Below are positions 51,715 to 62,822 of a stretch of 64,000 nucleotides of DNA, piece after piece (position 1 is the stretch's first letter; each line of letters starts with the position of its first letter). Origin of the DNA: Anticarsia gemmatalis. Taxonomy: Eukaryota; Arthropoda; Insecta; Lepidoptera; Erebidae. The notes below the pieces were generated by a model that saw only the letters and a program-made list of their open reading frames with translations, was not told the origin of the DNA and ran no database searches. The stretch is taken from NCBI RefSeq assembly GCF_050436995.1, contig NC_134763.1, positions 11,403,001 through 11,467,000 on the forward strand, in the 5' to 3' direction. Position numbers and translations under genes: made by a program.

Positions 51715-52760
51715 CGTCAGCTGCCGCCGCGGGCCGCGCTCGCACTCGCGCCCGCGCATGTATGACGGTCCAGTGCCATTAGCGATGTACTAGGTTAAGA
51801 AGAGTTTCTATTTTTACAACGCCAGTTAGGTAAGGATAGGAATAAGGAGAGTTTGTGGAGGACGATACCGCGCCGTGGAGCCGGGACGATGACGCGGGAC
51901 TCCCGTTCTCAGTGGCCGAGCCCTGAAGGGGGAGCGGTGTCGAGCGCCACGTGCGACGTGGGTCTTACGGCGGAGTGTGATGTGTGAGTGTTGTATGGAC
52001 GCGCTGGGTACAGCGTGCGGGCGTACAGGGACCGCGCCTGGCGAGCTGGCGACACGCCGCCGGCACCTGGCGGAGAACGTGACTGTCCACGGGAATAGGA
52101 CCTTTCGAGGAGGGCCCGGGACGGACTGCTCGCCGGTGTCCGAGCGATCGGTGTCGAGTGTGGTGCAACGTGTGACGGACAAGTACTATGCGGCACCTGA
52201 AGGATGGACGTACAGACGGCCGAACGGTCGACGAACCCTGAGGGTGCCGTCTAGAGGTGTGGCATACGACAGCCGGGATGGCTGTCCACTCCAGGACGTG
52301 GGACGCTGAGCTGTGAACGAGAAGTCGACGCTGTGAGATGTACCAATGTTGGGATAGTGTTTAAGATCTCACCTCAAATTCCCTGATCCTTACAACTAAT
52401 TCGGGTATTGTCAATAATGGTACAGACACATAGCGCTGATTTGATTCAGATCACTAGCACTGTCAAAACATCTAAATGGGGCAACCGGGTGCGGCTGCGT
52501 GGTGCTCTTACGTTTAAGGTTCGCTGCGTCTCGTGGCACAGAGAATGCTGAAAGCCGAGCACAACGCAGCGTTTGGCTCCCGACAGTGGTTACCATCATC
52601 AGCTGTGATACAACACTCAGTCTGCGCTACGACGTCATGATCATTTGAGATCATCCGAATTTCCTGTCTCTCTTTCTTCCTCTTCATGTTCTTCTCCTTC
52701 TCCTACTGAGACTCATAGAATAAGTACTTAGGTTAAGATCTGACGGTGCTCCTACTAGCC
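51715..52760 (+). other. GC-rich probable 3' UTR of the CCC-protein gene
   Basis: After the stop codon the DNA stays GC- and CpG-rich to about 52.3 kb, giving overlapping spurious ORFs on both strands (for example plus 51977-52309 and minus 51826-52182). None shows a domain, and the composition fades gradually. This is most simply 3' UTR. No canonical AATAAA was seen close to the stop. Confidence 0.4.
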
Positions 52761-53104
52761 ATAGACCGTAGCTACTGCGGTTCTAGCAGAAGTGCCGTCA
52801 CCTTTTGAAGGTGTATTTATTATTTCTATCCCTAATGACTGGAACTACCACATTCAGACATTCAGAATTGTTAAGTGGTAAAATCAGAAGACATATACTA
52901 CAGTTGTTACTTATATTTGTATGTCATTAACTATGTAGCTAGATGCTTCAAGCTTATCTTGGAGTGTCAACCGAATGAAACAAATGCAAGTGACAAAATG
53001 ACCTCTTTGTACAGATTTTGTTTGTATTTAGGTATCAGTATTACTGTCTATTTAGTTACCACTGACATCGGGAGAAGCAAGTGACGGACGGTGGTTAGCA
53101 CATC

Positions 53105-53225
53105 CAGTACTGCCACGGCACTCCGAGGTAGGGAGCGAGATAGTCTCCCGACATTATTCGATGAATCAGATTGTTCAGCGAATAATGTCGGAAGTTTTGG
53201 TGTGAGGGACGGCTAGTACTCGGTA
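53105..53225. repeat. Imperfect palindrome with 13-bp perfect core arms
   Basis: CCGACATTATTCG (53148-53160) and its exact complement CGAATAATGTCGG (53179-53191) flank an 18-nt loop. Further out, CCAGTACTGCCACGGC and ACGGCTAGTACTCGG continue the symmetry imperfectly. It is probably a small fold-back or MITE remnant. Confidence 0.6.
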
Positions 53226-53483
53226 ACGCAGAGTGTAGTCTGATCCAGTTACGACAATAGGGTGTGGTAACCATATAGCCACTAACCTTCATGCTCAAAG
53301 GTCACATGAAAGTGTGCTAAATACAAACGAAATAACAGGCCGCAAAAATTGTATATCATCAAATAAGATCAAAAGATGATTAGGTTAAGGGAAACTACTA
53401 GTATCTAATAACTAGTATTTGTATCACGGGGTTTTTACTCCCAGATCCGAAACATCTATTTATGGATCACATTTTTTTTCTTT

Positions 53484-53552
53484 CGACCGGCGACGAAAAA
53501 TTCACAGTGGTAGCGACGTAGTGACTTGTGCAGAACGTCGCTACCGGTCGTC
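53484..53552. repeat. Short inverted repeat, 11-bp perfect arms
   Basis: GGTAGCGACGT (53509-53519) pairs with ACGTCGCTACC (53535-53545), and CGACCGG/CCGGTCG extend the symmetry outward. It resembles the hairpin 300 bp to the left in size but not in sequence. Confidence 0.6.
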
Positions 53553-53574
53553 ATATACGTTACATTGAGTTTTT

Positions 53575-53660
53575 ATTTATTTTGCAACTCCCGCACTAAA
53601 AATGATATGCTGTCGCGGCGTATGTATTTTACATACGAGTTATAACTTGCATCAACACTT
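53575..53660 (-). repeat. Family-1 SINE tail fragment, minus strand
   Basis: On the minus strand, CGCCGCGACAGCATATC followed by TTTTTAGTGCGGGAGTTG matches the 3' body of the SINE at 8.06 kb. Only the tail remains. Confidence 0.6.
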
Positions 53661-56089
53661 TTTTTTAGTAAAGCGATTAAATTTTTTTTTAACTCGCGAC
53701 ACTAAGCGGGAGTAATTTTACTTTTCGCATCACATCAGGGTTGAAATAGGAGTTTAAATGGTAACCATCGAGTTATGTATTGGGTTGATAGTTGATGGCA
53801 GGCGAGATACGTACATGTACGATGAGAAGTGATACAAACATTGTCGAGTCAGTATTTCGGTTTTCTGAAGGAAGCCAATACAACTACCACATTCGGCTTG
53901 TCCGATATGCTCTCGTTCGGGCTTGAACCCGAGCAGATTCCGAGCCGGCTTTTCAGTGAATTGTAAATGTCGAATCGAATAATTATGAACATGCGTGATA
54001 TAAAATAAGATTGTACTATTTCTAATGGGCTTAATTATAACTAGTACGATTTCTTATTGAAATGATTGTAACGACGGGGATGTTGATTGTTTTATATCGA
54101 TTACGAACTATCGACCCTGTTATGCTTGATTACACTGAACCAACTTATCTCTAGTAATCTACGGAACGGCTTCACCAATTGTTAGGGACTTTAACTGGAA
54201 GATAGAACATCTTGAAGGGCCGTAAAATTTGTCCTTAACCCTTATTAATAAGCATGACGTAAGCACGGCTCCGTTCATCTATTTTTTGTCAATTTCTCTG
54301 ACATGCTTGACGTGTACTTCCGAACGTTGAACGTGACAAAAAGTAGATTACAAACTATGACGAGCTTACTCCACGTTTATTAATATGCTGGTATTCCAAG
54401 CTCCTAAGAAATACGCAGAATAGAAGCCGGAATAACATCTTATACCAGTGTCGATAGTTCGAATGTTTTTACGGATCTCTTGAGTTAATTGTAGTAGCTA
54501 CAGACCGACAAAGATTATACGAGAGGCTTAAAAGCCTAGATTCCATCTGGAATGTAAAATGGAATGATTATGTGACGTTTTTATTTATGTGTAAATTATA
54601 TGTATAATTATATAGAGTGAACCACGGTTAATAGTCAAATATAAAATAGCTAACATCTCGAAATGATATGACACGTACCACGCGAGTAAAACCGATGCCA
54701 ACTTAGGCTGATCATGAAATAACATAAGCCTAATAAGAAAATCTCTATGTAATTATGCATAAAGGATATTATTAACATCTAACCTGAGCTTTTAGTTAAT
54801 TATAATTTATTCCTAGCCCAGTATTGTGAGGCCAAAGGCTTTAGTTTATAAGTTACCGTTCGTTGATTTAGTTGTAATTCATGTTGTTTTATTTTAGTTC
54901 ACTTCGTCCAGCATTCAATGCGCGGACCTTACATTTTGTTTATTACAATATGTTGCAGTTTGAGTACTGAAATATTTTATGAAGTTTTGGAGTACAAAGT
55001 ATATTTTTTATGGAATCTTTTTTATATATTTTTGTAACTATTTATTTTTAGATTTTTTGCTTTATGTGTGTCTTGTGCATGCACTAAACCCCAAAATTTG
55101 GACCCCGTTACTTAAAAAAGACATTCAGAAAAATAAATTGAAATATAACTGTCAGCAGTAATACTTACCATCAGAGTTGGTGATACCGACGACTGCTATG
55201 TATCATCAAAACTGAGAACTAACGACCGGTATCAATATTAGATCCTCAGATAAGGATACGTAAACATCTATAAGCCTATAAGATCTTGCAACACCGCACA
55301 ACAAACGCGGGAGAAACTGCAGGGCGCATCTAGTATCCAATCAAAATAATATGTTTAATATTACACAGGAATTAACTAAATCATGCATTAATCAAGGGGA
55401 TGCAAGATTGTGTTTTGCTGTGTAATATTAGATGACAGATGTCACATACTATCAATGTGACTGTCTTGGCCACTTACACCTAAGGCCAAGACTTGATACA
55501 GAACTTTGGTCACGTAATTTCAAATAAAAACTGAATGTCTAAAATATCCCTTCAATTCTCATGGAATTTTGTCGGTCTCAAATTGATGTCAATAAAAACA
55601 TAAAAAAAACTACTTTGTTTTATTCTGTATCCTTTTGTAAGTAAAACACACACGCTGTATATGTATACACTTATATTACACATCATAGTCATCTGCATAT
55701 ATAATAATACCTATTTACACACTTAGGTACATACACATTTAGACCTTGAAAACTACATAATACCTACTTTAAATAGCTTTTTTCAATACGAGATTCTAAA
55801 CACACGTTAAATTAGCTTTTGCAGGCTGGTAACCAGGCTTTACATGAATAGCTCTGAAAATAGAAAACTTAGAAATCTATCATTGTCACTGTAGGCCATT
55901 AGAGCTATGATGAGATAATATTGTTATATATTATACTCACTTCCAGAAAACCGCCTACCCCCCTGATTAGATACACCGGAGTGGCGGATAAAAGAGCAGA
56001 GATAGACTTATTTTTGTTGAAACTTCAGACTTTAGAAGGCCTACCCAGAAAATACCAGCAGTATTTGTTAGTCAGTGATACACAGTTAC
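53661..56089. other. AT-rich intergenic DNA
   Basis: No exon-like ORF. Small inverted repeats are present (TAATATTACACAG at 55356-55368 with its complement at 55418-55430; GTCTTGGCC and GGCCAAGAC near 55460-55495). Nothing else can be supported. Confidence 0.5.
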
Positions 56090-56150
56090 ACACTCTTTGC
56101 TCTCTGCCTACCCTTATGGAAAAAAAGGCGTGATATTATGTTTGTATGTA
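56090..56150 (+). repeat. LINE 3'-tail fragment
   Basis: CTCTCTGCCTACCCTTATGG, an A-run and GGCGTGATATTATGTTTGTA form a typical lepidopteran LINE end. Its last 20 or so bases are nearly identical to the end of the family-3 SINE at 32.2 kb. It overlaps an uninformative 70-codon ORF at 55921-56133. Confidence 0.6.
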
Positions 56151-56487
56151 AATATTGTTGCAACTCTACTGGGTATCATGATAGAATATTATGAATGCTA
56201 AATACCAATTCAAACTACTGACAATTATAAATTTAATTATTCAGTACTTACACATACCACAACAAACTACAACAACACAGTCACGAAAAAATATCATTCA
56301 TACATTTTTTAATAAAAGCTCTATTTTAAACCTTGTTAATTATACCTATAGTAGGTACCTAGCATTAATCACACATTCAATATTTAATCAGCGAGGCTTA
56401 ATAAACCACAACCTTTTGAAATACCATTAAGTTTATTCCACATCTACAGACTAGAACCCTTCTTCAAAGCTAGTGGTCTTCGTAACC

Positions 56488-59400
56488 ATGCGTACAGTAG
56501 ACCCAGAGCAATGGTCGAGAAGACTGAAAAGACCAGACATCAAGGTGTCTCGCTGCAACCGGTTCGGTCAGCAGCCCGGCTACAGGTACGAGACCATCTT
56601 CCGCGAGAGCGTGGTGGACGCCGCCCAGGAGTTCTGGCGTAACTGCTCCGTGCCCGCTGTTAGGTATATTAATATGGAAGATGCTAGTACTTGTCAGAGG
56701 TAATGACTATTACTTATTATGCTGATTTTAGTCTAAATATTATAGCATTAGTATTTAAACTGTTAATCGAATAAGTAGATAAGATATTTTTTACTGTGAA
56801 ATCAGTCTAGACCACGCTTCTAAGAAATAGTTCAGTATTTTCTGATGAATATGCCAAATAATATATCTGTACATAAGTATCTAAATGGTAAGGGTGGTTT
56901 ATGTAAAGGTTTTCCTGGTCCTAATCAATTGATCGATAGAAGTATAGAATAGACTGTATGTAATAAGTAATTTAGTAATTATCAGACTACTAAGTACTTA
57001 CTTTACTAGCCCTGCTTTAGAGTATAAAAAGCAACCTTTTTGTAAAGGTCAAAAGATCCATCGTGTAAAGCTAAGAAGATCTACTTAAGCGTATTTCAAC
57101 AAGCAAAGTCTAACTTGCCCAAGTTACATTACATACACACAAATCTTCACTGTTGCAGATACCTCTACATATTCCTGTTCATCTTCACGCTATCCTCGGC
57201 AGTCTTCGTGGTGTGGTTCAACTGCCTGGTGTTCTACCTGACTCCTCCGCTGGCCATCAGTGGGCACTTGGTGCAGGACTCCATCGCCGACGTGACCTTC
57301 CCTTCAGTCGCTGTCTGCAGTAACAACGTTATCAGCAGAAATGCTCTTGATAATTATACCGACTATCTTTTCAAGTAAGGAGTGTTAACTTTTAGTAGCT
57401 ACTTTGAAAATGTAATATACTTTCTTTGCTCGTTGCCTATGATGTAATAATAATGATTAGCGGAGAACGGAAAATATCTGGAACTACTAACTCTAATAGC
57501 ATTTATGATCTTACTGACCGATTAGTAAAGAATATATTTACTATGTTTTGTTATCCGTCCAAAGAAGAAAGAAGGGACCAATTTCAGTTTATAAAAGCAG
57601 TAAGTTTTTCAAACTTTAATAAGAACTGTTTAATAAGAACTGTGGCAGTGATAGCCGAGTGGTTTAAGTTGGCACCTCCCACGCAAGTGGTCGCAGGTTC
57701 GAATCCGAGGCAACACACCAATGACTTTTCGAAGTTATGTGTGTATTAGAAATAATTATCACTTGCTCTAACGGTGAAGGAAAACATCGTGAGGAAACCT
57801 TGCATGCCTAAAAATTTGTTTAATACATTTATTGAGGGCATGCAAAGTCCCCAACCCGCACTTGGCCAACGTGGTGGACTCAAGGCCTAACCCCTCCCCC
57901 TCGTTCGGGAGGAGACCCTTGCCCTGCAGTGGGACAGATATGGGTTATTAAAAAAAAAAAAATGAGAACTGTTGGACATGACTTGCAACTACCTACTTAA
58001 ATCTCAAAAAGACTATTTAAAATTGTTTACTTCTAACAACAAATCTAAAACTACCACATAATTTATCATCACCAAGGGGAAAGTCATAACATTACAAGTT
58101 GTAGATTTAAATATATCTTCTCCTTTTACAGCCACCCGAAAAACAAGTACCTTGTGTACAACCGTACCGAGATAGAGAAGAACCTGCTGGCGTTAGGCGC
58201 GCTGCTGATGTGGGCACATCCACCACTGAAGCTCAAGTTTGACAAGTTCCTGCAGGATGCTGACCCTTACTTCAATGTCACTGATATTATGTTCAAGGTA
58301 CGATACATACGCTCATACCTTCCTTTGTTAAAATAAGTAAGGGAAGTGTTTTATCTCCAGACTATGCTGTAGAGTCCTTTGTCCAAAATCACTCTTTGTT
58401 AACTTAGATAATAACAACAAATTGGCACAACTATGAAATTACTCACTAATTCCTCGATGTAAAAAGTTTTCTTCTAAGAACAACGCCAACATCTTTACTC
58501 TACTGGTTTATTTTAGTTGAAAAATATTCTGATATTCTTGCTAAAAAGCACTTAAAGTAATCGCACAAATTTTGATCCTAAGCAAGAAATGACCAATCTG
58601 TCTTAACCACATGACAGTTAGTAATAATAATCAGTCAAAAATACAACACTTTTTCATTTATTTCCAGTTCTCCCCACCATGCACATCAGTGATAGAACGC
58701 TGCAGCTGGCGGGGGCGGCTAGTGCCGTGTGAAACTCTGTTCGCGACCAGAGTCACGCCGCTCGGCTTCTGCTGTGTCTTCAACTCGAGATACTAGTATG
58801 TCATTATATCTTGCTATGACAACCCAAAGCTTTCTTTTTAAAGTTGTGCAAGCTAACTAACAAATTATATGTTACTTTTAACTTCCGTTTTCATTCATGT
58901 TTCTTCTAAGTCTTACTTTTTGTTCATCAGCCCAGAGGACGCTCACAATGAGCCCTACGTGCTGGACCTGATCGGACAGAACTACGGACTGGGAATTGTT
59001 GTCACTGAGAATAGAGATAACTTCAAATACGTGCGACGCAACTCCTTAGGAGCAGAGGTATGAAAATTAATATAGATACTTTTTTCCCTATACCTACCTA
59101 CTGTTTTTATCTCGTCTCTACGAAATAATACACCCCATGGCTTGTTTCCTTCAACGTATGGTTACATGGGTGCTAAATCTCCTCAGTCATGTCAAATACC
59201 TACAACAATTTGTTTTAATATTACTAATTACCGAATTATTTACAAAACTTAAAAACCAGATTTCCGCAACCCGTACGCAATCAATTCGAGTAAAGTTCGT
59301 TCACCTGGCTCCCGAGTCATATGATATTCGAATCAATGAAACTAAAGAGAGAAAGATCAAAGAATGCTACTACAATAAAGCCTCTCTTTCCTAGCGCCTC

Positions 59401-62400
59401 TGCTATTGGGCGGGCGGCGCACGCGGCGTGGCACAGCACTGTTTAATGAACAGTGCCAACAGTGCCTCGCGAACCTGGCCTTGACACGCTTACCGGGGCT
59501 GGGTGCATTCCACGCGCAAAAAAAAAACTTAAATTTGAGTTAACCTTACGCAAAAAGGACGCTTATTTAATTCAGTAGTTTTTGTTTTAGTTTTGAGTGT
59601 AATTAAATAGAGAATGTTTTATGTAATAACGGCATTTCCATGATAAGTTCTAAGTGTTAATAATTGTTCATCATTATTAGGCAGTGAGTGTTTGTATTGT
59701 TTTCTCGGTGTAGGTAAGTAAAGAAAGTAAGTTTTTGGGATTCGGCGGGAGATTTGTTACTCACAAAGGGTGCGGGTTAATATGCGACTCCGATGAGAAC
59801 TGTGAAGGACTTAGACTATCCGTCGAGATGGCGATCACATTTATCACGTCAAAATTTAAGCATTGTCCATTGTTTTTCCGCCATATAAATGCCCGAAGTG
59901 ATTCGTAAATGCAACAAAACCTAATTTTAATGATAGGTAAAGCATTCACCGCACGAAATATCAGTGTCGTGGGTGTCGTCACAGGATCGAGACTCGCCGG
60001 CGCCAAACTCGCGAGTTTGCCGCGCTTCGTTGCTGCTGTTGTATCAGTGTCCGCGTAAGTAATAACTTGTAGTCGTAGCGTGGGGTCACGTATGCATTAA
60101 TATTTGTACAATACAAAGGCTACTGTTTTGATTTTATATATTTTTCCCGTTTGTCACACGACTATTGACCTCTAGCCCTTCCCATACGTTGAAGGAAACA
60201 AGCCATGGTACCGGCAAGATTCCTTCGATCAAAGAATATTTTGATGAATTTTTCGATTAAAGAACTTAGAATAAAAAATAATAACAAAATATTGTTCATA
60301 AATCTGCTGCCTTTTTTACTTGATAGAATTCGTAACACAATGATTTTTCACTGTTAAAAATCCTCATCTCCGTCGTACAGATGCTTGTCTTCGAGGGTTC
60401 GGAGTACCCCCTGCTGCAAGGCGGAGATGTTCGTCTGTACCCGCTGCCGCGGAACTACTCCATGTTCGTGAACGTGCGCGCTGTCACGCAGCAGTACAAC
60501 CCTGATGTGCTCACCTTTAGCGAGGAGTGGGTCAGTACTCTCAATACCTACTACATCAAACATATTTCATAACTTTTTCAATTTGGACAGAATGTCATCA
60601 TTACGGAACAAAGCTAATAATGTTTGTTAAGCTATTCATTAAACGATTTCTAGAATTAAATCAGCGTTGCTAGATTGAAGAATGATATAAATTATGCGAT
60701 TTCTACTACTGAGGAAGAGTCTTTATAGGTAAACTCCCTTTTACAACAGGGAGTTTGTTAAGAACCTAGATGTGTAATAGCTATAATATACTCAATTAAG
60801 TGTCAACGAGCTATGCAAGCTCTTCTAAGGAAGGCTCTTGTGTTGTTGTAGCGCGGGTGCCGCACGTCGGGCTGGGCGGGCGGCGGGCAGTCGCAGTGCC
60901 TGGCGGCGTGCTGGCGCGACACGGCGGCGGCGCTGTGCGGCTGCGTGCCCTTCACGCTGCACGCCGCCGCCGACACGCGCCGCGTGTGCTCGCTGCGGGA
61001 CCTCACGTGTCTTAACAAACATCGAGGTAAGTTATTACACTACTGGGATCCGAGATCTTCCAACAAGGGACCAGCCGTAGTCCATTGTGCTATCCATCAG
61101 CCAAACACGATTTGGAACATAAAAAATGTCTATAAATATGCGGTTCATGTGGACTAACAAAGTTGATGTGCAGATTTATAACCTAGTTCCTCTTATACAA
61201 GTCAAATTTTTGATACAATTAAAAAAACTAGTTTCAAATCGTTTCTGATGAAATGTCGTACCTTCTTAGCCTATAATATACCTTTTTTCTTTATATGAAA
61301 ATAGATTATGATGATAGATATATGAAGATAGATCAACTTTCATAGTAATCACACCATGTATTGTAAACTTTCAGAGAAGTTCCTGTACCAGTACCCAGTG
61401 CAGTCGGTAGCGCCGGTGCTGCGGCAGGAGCTGCAGGACGGGCTGTCGTGCACGTGCCGCGTGTCGTGTCGCCGCCAGCTCTACTCCGCCGAGTTCTCCT
61501 ACTCCAAGTACAGCTTCAAGCCCAGGATCTTCCGCAACTTTCTCACGTGAGTGTCAACTATAGCTGTTCCAGTATATTTATGTTAGAATCAGGATTTAGG
61601 AATTGCTGAACTGTTTAGTGTGCCAGTAACGTTTTCAAGAAACCTCATTCGATATTTCGCATGTTGCTTCGAATAATCTAGGTTATACCCCTATGCTGGT
61701 TACGAGTCTCTCGACTACACTTAAGTGGTATGAAGCCTCGAGTCCATTGCATAAAGTAGTCTACATTACGTACGAGACTGCCTTGATGCCGGCAGCAGTT
61801 TTCAAAAGCAATCTCAACTCGGTAGTCGAAGGGTCGGTAGTCTTGGCGTGTAGACTTTTTAAAATAACTGTTGTTTTAGTACATTTACAAGATAATTATA
61901 ATATTATGTGGTTGCAGTGAGGGCCTAGCGCTGATCAACTCATCCACAGTCCGCATGTACTACAACGCTGAACATCATGAGCGATACACGCTGGAAGCTA
62001 ATGTGCGCTGGCATGAAGTCCTGGGTATGTACCTTTTATTATTTATTAACGCGGACTTAAATGGAAAATTCTGTTAAAACTTACACGTAGTTACAAGAAA
62101 TACTTAATCTTAGCGCCTTGAGTAAAATTCATTGCAAGTATTTACCTCTACACATCTAAAGCAATGCCACACACCAGGTTTGACATTCCACATTTAATTT
62201 TATGAGATCAATCGATGTTGTTCAAATAACCTCTTGCTAACTAAAGTTATTAAAATAACATTTATAAATTCATTACGTATCATAAAAAAGGATTTCACTA
62301 AAAAAAAGACTAAGCGCTCTTTAAATTCGCCAACTTCAACCTGCTCGTTTAATCTTTCGACTGTTATCAACTGAGAATGAGAACTAAAAGTAGTAATTTC

Positions 62401-62542
62401 TTTTCTTTCAGCAAAAATCAGCACACAATGGATCCTAGTGGGCGGCATATCATTTGTAACAGTCGTAGAGCTGGTGTACCACTGCACCATACGATTCCTT
62501 CATCACTTCATCAGGCGCCTGAACCTTGCCAACAACGTATAA
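56488..62542 (+). CDS. Pickpocket-like DEG/ENaC cation channel subunit (10 coding exons, 527 aa)
   Basis: Exons: 56488-56699, 57159-57374, 58132-58297, 58668-58795, 58931-59057, 60381-60530, 60852-61026, 61375-61546, 61918-62024, 62412-62542; GT-AG throughout and in phase (1584 nt with stop). Family features in order: TM1 about 72-98 (YLYIFLFIFTLSSAVFVVW); post-TM1 FPSVAVCSNN (118-127); finger/knuckle cysteines with CSWRG and GFCCVFN; CGCVPF; ALINSSTVRMYY; TM2 about 490-511 with G496-I497-S498 filter and E504. Length is normal for an insect PPK. These trimeric sodium-permeable plasma-membrane channels serve mechanosensation, chemosensation or fluid balance. Oddities: the HG gating motif before TM1 is P56-A57; the GG before the filter is S488-T489; the C-x12-C knuckle spacing is shorter than usual. 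The exact PPK orthologue was not determined. Confidence 0.92.
57644..57963 (+). repeat. Full-length tRNA-derived SINE (family 2) in ppk intron 2, with target duplication
   Basis: The head GGCAGTGATAGCCGAGTGG is an A box in a Leu/Ser-tRNA-like context, and GGTCGCAGGTTCGAATCC is the B box. The tail has AACGTGGTGGACTCAAGG and GGAGACCCTTGCCCTGCAG, then a run of A. AAGAACTGT before and GAGAACTGT after the element form a nearly perfect 9-bp target-site duplication, so this is a relatively young insertion in the sense direction of the host gene. Confidence 0.9.
59135..60208. mobile_element. 1.07-kb element with 27-bp perfect terminal inverted repeats in ppk intron 5
   Basis: CCATGGCTTGTTTCCTTCAA and the next seven bases (59135-59161) recur as an exact reverse complement at 60182-60208. 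Weaker symmetry continues inward (TCAGTCATGTCAAA against TTTGTCACACGACT). No transposase ORF is present. The interior contains a GC-rich patch near 59395-59510 with ATTGGGCGGGCGG, an E2F-like GGCGCCAAA at 59999, and a strong splice donor (CGC then gtaagt at 60055). It is a non-autonomous DNA transposon, possibly carrying captured promoter sequence. Confidence 0.7.
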
Positions 62543-62728
62543 CCAGCGACATCTATGTGAAGTTGTTAAAAACTACAACAGTTTCTTATACTCGTGTGTA
62601 GATGGCGTTAATGTCTGTAAAATTAGGTTAAGTTTGTGTTTTAAATGTTTGTTATGGTTTATGTATTCGTTGATTTAAATGTTTAATCTGAATAGATAGA
62701 ATAGTAATCTATCCTTAAATAGGAACCA

Positions 62729-62734
62729 AATAAA
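62729..62734 (+). terminator. Poly(A) signal of the pickpocket gene
   Basis: AATAAA, 187 nt beyond the stop codon, is the first canonical signal downstream, implying a short 3' UTR. Confidence 0.6.
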
Positions 62735-62781
62735 AACTGCTTTTTTAAAAAGATATGCAAAAGCTGATTATGAGATATCTT

Positions 62782-62822
62782 AACATTGCCCGTACTGACT
62801 TAAAGTCAGGACAGGCAATGTT
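62782..62822. repeat. Stem-loop downstream of the pickpocket gene
   Basis: AACATTGCC pairs with GGCAATGTT and CTGACTT pairs with AAGTCAG around a one-base turn, with a small internal bulge. It starts about 48 nt past the poly(A) signal. Confidence 0.6.

Noticed and set aside
51826..52309. Overlapping ORFs on both strands after the CCC gene, including a 110-codon plus ORF
   Set aside because: They arise from low stop-codon density in GC-rich DNA; no domain, no splice logic and no preferred strand.
55921..56133. 70-codon ORF as a gene
   Set aside because: It runs into a LINE tail (CTCTGCCTACCC) and shows no protein family features.
59761..60006. Minus-strand ORF inside the 1.07-kb TIR element as a transposase
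   Set aside because: Only 81 codons, with no catalytic DDE/D pattern visible.
60838..61080. Alternative frames across pickpocket exon 7
   Set aside because: Only the frame in phase with exon 6 contains the CGCVPF motif and joins exon 8.
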